DNA of 24,861 nt from NCBI GenBank assembly GCA_003254885.1, contig QANT01004980.1, positions 1 through 24,861 of the forward strand, given 5' to 3'. This stretch comes from Purshia tridentata. Taxonomy: Eukaryota; Streptophyta; Magnoliopsida; Rosales; Rosaceae. Each line of letters starts with the position of its first letter. The stretch's first letter is position 1. This document shows, in pieces, positions 20,330-24,861 of the stretch. Both the position numbers and the translations under genes were made by a program. Below the pieces are notes generated by a model. It saw only the letters and a program-made list of their open reading frames with translations, was not told the DNA's origin and did not search any database.

Positions 20330-21480
20330 ATTAGGAATAGGATGTGATCATGTGAGGGAGGTGTTTTCTTACTTTTCAAAAAATAAAAAAGTAATACATA
20401 AACAATAAAGTTTCATGTATAGCCAAGCCAAGGATTGAATATTTGTTTTTGTGTACTTTTATGTAGATAGAAATGCATCATCCACGTCAACAGAAAGCCA
20501 TGTGAACCTAAATTCTAGTGATTAAAAGTATTTACTTTTAATCTGTAAGGTTCCGCAGTCAAATTTCCATCCTTCAACAACATTGTTTGATAAAAAATAA
20601 TAATAATAATAATAATATGTACCCCATTTGCTGACAGCCTAACAATCATATAAGAATCCTTAATTAATTAATGTTATATTTGGTGGTGATGAGTTAGTGA
20701 GAAATGTAAAACCAAGGTTAAGATGATCGCTGACTAATCAGTAATGAGCAACTCTTCACACAACAGAGAAAATGATTAAAGGCAATGTGAGGCAGTGGAA
20801 TCCCAATACCCAATATATATTTATAAGAGACCCTGAGTAATGTGAGAGAGCAGAGAAATTATTTGACTGAGATGACCCAAGTGGGCAGCCTCGGTTGGTA
20901 TAATATTCTCTGCATGGGTCCTACTACCTATCAACTAAACTGTCAACTTCAAAAAGACTTAAATCCATGCTCTTATTTTTAATCTACACAATTATAAAGT
21001 AGGCTTCAAAGCCTCCTGTTGATGTAGCTAATAAGGTTGAATTAAAAGTAAGGAGGGTGGTTGTTCTCTCTCTCTCCTCTAAAACATGATATGGAATAAG
21101 AATCATGTTACCAATAATTATGGTAAAATAGATTCTTTTCTTGAATGACAAAGTTGAAATTTGATGAGCACCCCATCCAAAATCCAAGTCATATCCGAGT
21201 CTTCTTTGGTATTTGGGGAGACACCAAGATCCACATGTCAGAAAAAACAAGATTTGTAGTATATGCAGAATACATTTATACATGGAAGCTGAGAAGCATA
21301 AGTCAATGGGTGTGTTATAAGACTAAAGGTGGGTCATGGCCTCATGGGTTTAGGGTATTGTCTAAAAGTATTGGGTAGGCATTATAGGCATCACGTGGTG
21401 GCTCTGATGGACTATATCGGTTTATAACTTTATACTGAAAAGTCGGAGAGCAGCAAAGCTGCATGCACATGGCCTTTCAT
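20330..21480. other. Non-coding spacer, AT-rich
   Basis: No supported gene. A TAA microsatellite lies near 20596-20617. Short CT-rich runs occur near 21066-21078. The frames 20984-21283 (minus) and 21145-21378 (plus) overlap each other, have no recognisable motif and are not called. A telobox-like TTTAGGGT is at about 21349-21356. Confidence 0.5.
20596..20617. repeat. (TAA)n microsatellite
   Basis: About seven ATA/TAA units in a row, following an A-run. Probably length-polymorphic. Confidence 0.9.
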
Positions 21481-22084
21481 GGGTTTGGAATATATATCAA
21501 TATATGACGATATCATATATGGCCAGTCTCAGTTTCTCTGTCTAATCTAACGTCTATGCCCAGACATATATTCACTCTCGATTGTGAGATTGATTATTTT
21601 ACTGGTATGCTATGCGATCAACTTGACTTAACGTACGTTTCGATCATAATCGTCAATACTTTATGTGGTATGCAGCATGAGCCTTACATATACTTCTAAC
21701 ATGTGAGAGCATGAATATCTTATTCATATATGATGATTTTAAGAAAAAGGCAAAATGAGATCCAAAAAGTGCATATATATTTTATAATTTTATAATTGAT
21801 ACTTGTATAATTTATATATAATTTGATCGATCGAGTTTCATCATTCAATTTCAATGTTTTAATGAGTGCAAGTTGTATGAATTAAAATTAGTTAATCTAA
21901 TTGATATTTGCTTTTCCTCAAAAGTTAATTAGCATAATACATATATATATATATTATACTCTAACAATATATGAAAATAATTTACTACACAAAAAATACC
22001 AAATCATGTGAGGAGAGAGTTGTTCATGACCTCAGCAGATTCATACTCAAAAAGTTTCCTACAGTTTGCAAAAGACATCCCTTC

Positions 22085-22086
22085 AC

Positions 22087-22119
<33 letters not shown>
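22085..22119. repeat. Compound (AT)n(GT)n microsatellite
   Basis: About six AT units run directly into about ten GT units. Highly likely to vary in length. Confidence 0.95.
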
Positions 22120-22770
22120 AACATGACTCATTCATTCTCTATATATATGTACCAACTTAATTATATATGAAGGAAGTTATTTTCATTTGGCCCTAATAAG
22201 GCTAATATGCAAGAGATAACTCTCATCATGCACACACTTAAATAATTTATTTAAGCTTTTGTTTCGTTCGGAGAGAGAAGGCAAAGTATAATTAATACCT
22301 TTAATTTGACAAGAACAAAATTAAATTGAAAGTGTGAAAGAACTAAGGAGTCAAAGAACTAATGGGACAATAATTCTTTGAACACCCTTGACAGTACACA
22401 TATTTCTAGAATAGTACGTATAACTGTCATGGCTTCACATCCTCTTATATTTCTTGAAGGTTAATAAAACTGTACTTAAAGGGTGATGTGTGGTTGCACA
22501 TTTTATGGTCAAAAACAAATGATAGTGATCATGACATTAAGGTTTCAAATATTATATATAATTTCCTTGACTGCTAATCTGCTGCGCCTGAAGATTCTTT
22601 TATCGATTATATACAGGGCTTCTTGCTAGCCAGTAGGTGTCTATCTGAAATCTGAATTGGGTTTTTGTTGAACTTATTGTTTCTCTTTCTCTCTCTTTCT
22701 CTCTGCATGTGGTTGGAACTTGGAACATGCTCCAATTTGCAAGCATATAAAATAAAAAATCACACTTATT

Positions 22771-22800
22771 CACACACACACACACACGTATATATATGTA
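22771..22800. repeat. (CA)n(TA)n compound microsatellite
   Basis: About eight CA units followed by CGTATATATATG. This is the same dinucleotide pairing as the 22.1 kb repeat in inverse order. Confidence 0.9.
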
Positions 22801-22979
22801 CTTTTTATGCATTGTACTTCTATTGGTAAGGGGTCTCGTAGGCGTTTGCAAATTCTATATTGATCCAATGTAGTCTTCTCCCCTCTATATTTGAGCGTTG
22901 CTTGGGTCTGCATATATATATATATAATCTTTCTCCAGGACGGACAATCGCAATTTTTTTTTTTTGCTGTGGATTTTAA

Positions 22980-23400
22980 CTAACCGACCGATCGGTCGTA
23001 TATGAGGGGCTCACATTTGGTCACACCGATTGGTCAATGTAGGAGGACTGATTGGTCAGTGAGAAAAATTTACAATATGCACGTCCACACCTGAGAAAAT
23101 CTGTATATATAGAGTCTGCTTCATATGCGAATTTACAATATTTCGCCCAATCGAATTAATCGATAGTGCAAATTTTACACAACTGATCAATCAGTTATGG
23201 TTTGTTGGTGTTTATATTATAGAAGCTAAACCTTAATATAAATTATGCATCAAACTCATTCTATACCTTAAGAGAAGATAAGATTAATAAATAAAAATTT
23301 GCCCTTACAAATCGGAGAAGGAAGCAACGGTGATCGTTGCAACCAGTGATCGCCAGTGTAAAGAAAGGAGACTAACGATCAGTGAAAAATTAACTGATTT
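22980..23400. repeat. Cluster of short dyad-symmetric elements with GATYGGTC/GATCR cores
   Basis: 22985-22998 is a perfect 14-base palindrome, CGACCGATCGGTCG. 23047-23060 is ACTGA-TTGG-TCAGT. 23181-23196 is AACTGA-TCAA-TCAGTT. 23324-23340 is GCAACG-GTGAT-CGTTGC. A related half-site ACCGATTGGTCAAT lies near 23026-23039. No coding region is present. The function is unknown. Confidence 0.6.
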
Positions 23401-23749
23401 ACCGGTATCAAGCGCGCACATTCTTAAGTTCGCACCTAATTAAATATGTATGTATTTATATATAGACTATAGTATGGGGGAGTGGCTTCAATTCAAGTTA
23501 ATGGGTGCACTTGGGGATAATATATGTATATATATATTCTTAAATTTAAACTAAGGGTATAAAAATTTCAAAATCCACATTCCAAGCCAACCGACCACTA
23601 TTGTGTAGGGGTAGGATATTGACCCTAGATAAGAGGGTGGGTACATGCATGCATACTGGTCCTTCCCGAGATAGTATTTTGCAATCCATCTTGGTTTCAA
23701 GAGCAAAATATTGTAAAAGACACAAATTCGCAAGAAATGCAATAAGAGA

Positions 23750-23940
23750 AATTTCAATATGTATAAATAGAATTAACCTAATATAATAAAAAATTGATAA
23801 TTAATTTGATGATACATCAGGGAAACTAAAAAAAAAAAAATTTCAAAATTTCAATATGTATAAATAGAATTAACCTAATAAAAAATTGATAATTAATTTG
23901 ATGATACATGAGGGAAACTAAAAAAATAAAAATTTCCTGC
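23750..23940. repeat. 97-base tandem duplication
   Basis: Copy 1 starts at 23750 and copy 2 at 23847, both with AATTTCAATATGTATAAATA. The copies share the block through GATGATACAT(C/G)AGGGAAACTA. Copy 2 lacks five bases within AATATAATAAAAAATTG and shows a C-to-G change. This is a young local duplication in non-coding DNA. Confidence 0.9.
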
Positions 23941-24861
23941 AATTGAAATCAATAGCTTCGCATGTGAATTCGCTTAATTAACAGGCAAATTATTTGTTTT
24001 ATTATTGCTTTAAATGAATAATTAACAACAAAAAAAATGATATCTTCTGGAAAAGAATGACATGACATTCAGTAGGCCACTGGCAAAACCATTTGAGAGG
24101 CTAGACCATAGTATTATCGTTCAAACTGATAGCTAGAAACCTAGTCCAATGTTGATAAGAGACCCAACATACATAAATAAAATATAGAGATTTATCGAAC
24201 ACATGTGAGTGATGACACATATTCTATATTCTTTGTGTAACTGTAGATGAACACAATGTATCTAGGCACTAGCATTATGCATCGAGAGTATTACAAAGAT
24301 TATTAAAAGAAACATTTCAATTATAATATATAGTAGCTCAAATAATGTAACTATTTAGCAAAGACCTGAAAAACTTGAGATCATAACCATGTTCATAAAA
24401 ATGATAATCTCAATTTAACGGCTAAATCCTTCAAAATAAGAGTATTTTATTAATAAGCCACAATTTATCATATTTTTTAGTCATAAATCCAAACTTTAAA
24501 TATATTTATTTTTAAGTCACAAAAAATATAATTCTTTATTAATAAGCCACAAAATAAATTTTTAAGCACAAAAAAAATTTTCAACTATAAAAATATAAAA
24601 ATAAAAAACAAAAAATTCCTAAAAAAAAATAAGTAAAANCCTAAAAAAAAAATAAGTAAAGTGTAATTCTACGAAATTATAAAGTGTAACTTTTAATATA
24701 TGACGTTAGAATAAAAAAATTAAACCAAAGTGTAACTTTATAAAAACTCAAAACTAAATCTTCAACTTAATAAGAATTACATTTTAGAAATAAAAGAGTT
24801 ACACTTTACTGTAAATATTTTTTTTTTAATTTTAAATTGTATTTATTGTAAAAAGTACAAA
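23941..24861. other. AT-rich non-coding end of window
   Basis: No gene. Short phrases recur: AATAAGCCACAA at about 24454 and 24541, AAGTCACAAAA at about 24514, and AAGTGTAACTTT at about 24682 and 24729, with the inverse GAGTTACACTTTA at about 24796-24808. This pattern suggests one end of a degraded AT-rich repeat. The only ambiguous base is N at 24639. Confidence 0.45.
24618..24660. repeat. 22-base tandem pair containing the only N
   Basis: CCTAAAAAAAAATAAGTAAA occurs at 24618-24637 and, with one extra A, again from 24640. The N at 24639 sits at the junction, in a place where assembly or sequencing through A-runs is unreliable. Confidence 0.8.

Larger units (their letters stand above)
21480..22980. 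other. Non-coding spacer rich in AT and dinucleotide repeats
   Basis: No supported gene. It contains an ATATATGA/TCATATAT hairpin at 21500-21520 (8-base stem, 5-base loop), AT runs near 21940-21956, an AT-to-GT compound repeat at 22085-22119 and a CA run at 22771-22787 followed by AT steps. The frame at 22600-22851 (minus) runs through the CA repeat and is not a gene. Confidence 0.5.

Noticed and set aside
21500..21520. ATATATGA/TCATATAT hairpin as a possible miRNA or terminator
   Set aside because: An 8-base AT-only stem is expected by chance in such AT-rich DNA and is far too short for a plant miRNA precursor.
22600..22851. 83-codon minus-strand frame
   Set aside because: It runs through CA/TG and CT repeats and has a low-complexity peptide.
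23551..23786. Opposing short frames near 23.6 kb
   Set aside because: They overlap on both strands with no domain, and one enters the 97-base duplication.

Overview
The window is nuclear DNA from a flowering plant, most likely a eudicot. It is AT-rich, its genes are split by GT..AG introns of about 75 to 1000 bases, it carries GA/CT, AT/GT and TAA microsatellites, and both long proteins belong to families whose closest remembered relatives are plant proteins. No species can be named from the sequence. I rebuilt the gene models by hand, requiring consensus splice sites, preserved reading phase and continuous family-like protein.

Layout. (1) Positions 1-300 are an AT-rich stretch resembling the edge of a dispersed plant repeat. 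(2) Positions 443-4490 on the minus strand hold a 10-exon gene for a protein of about 732 residues. It has two START/COQ10-type (SRPBCC, 'polyketide cyclase') lipid-binding domains and two copies of a short FMP..GR.D...GG motif, and it resembles Arabidopsis At5g08720; the N terminus looks like a plastid transit peptide. (3) Positions 4491-6500 separate it from a divergently transcribed neighbour and contain repeat-like debris, a perfect G-box palindrome and a purine-rich then pyrimidine-rich switch. (4) Positions about 6500-18700 on the plus strand hold a CHD-family chromatin remodeller of about 2357 residues, most like CHROMATIN REMODELING 4 (CHR4, also called PICKLE-RELATED 1). It has a PHD finger, two chromodomains, an SNF2 ATPase/helicase, DUF1087/DUF1086-like segments, a SANT/Myb-like domain and a long proline/serine-rich tail. 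A leader intron and several upstream ORFs precede the start codon. (5) Positions 19834-20208 on the minus strand hold a small intronless gene of 124 codons with a YDPLSYALNFD motif and a well-placed TATA box. (6) Positions 20330-24861 show no convincing gene. They hold microsatellites, a cluster of short dyads around GAT(C/T)-type cores, a 97-base tandem duplication, and an AT-rich end containing the only N.

The three genes share no obvious pathway; this is ordinary plant gene order, not an operon or a defence island. The features most worth a second look are the uORF-laden CHR4 leader (one uORF overlaps the main start as ATGA), a five-unit SSPxKEV repeat carrying consecutive S-P-x-K sites in CHR4, the GA/CT and telobox-like sequence at the CHR4 promoter, the duplicated C-terminal motif of the START protein, and the dyad cluster near 23 kb.
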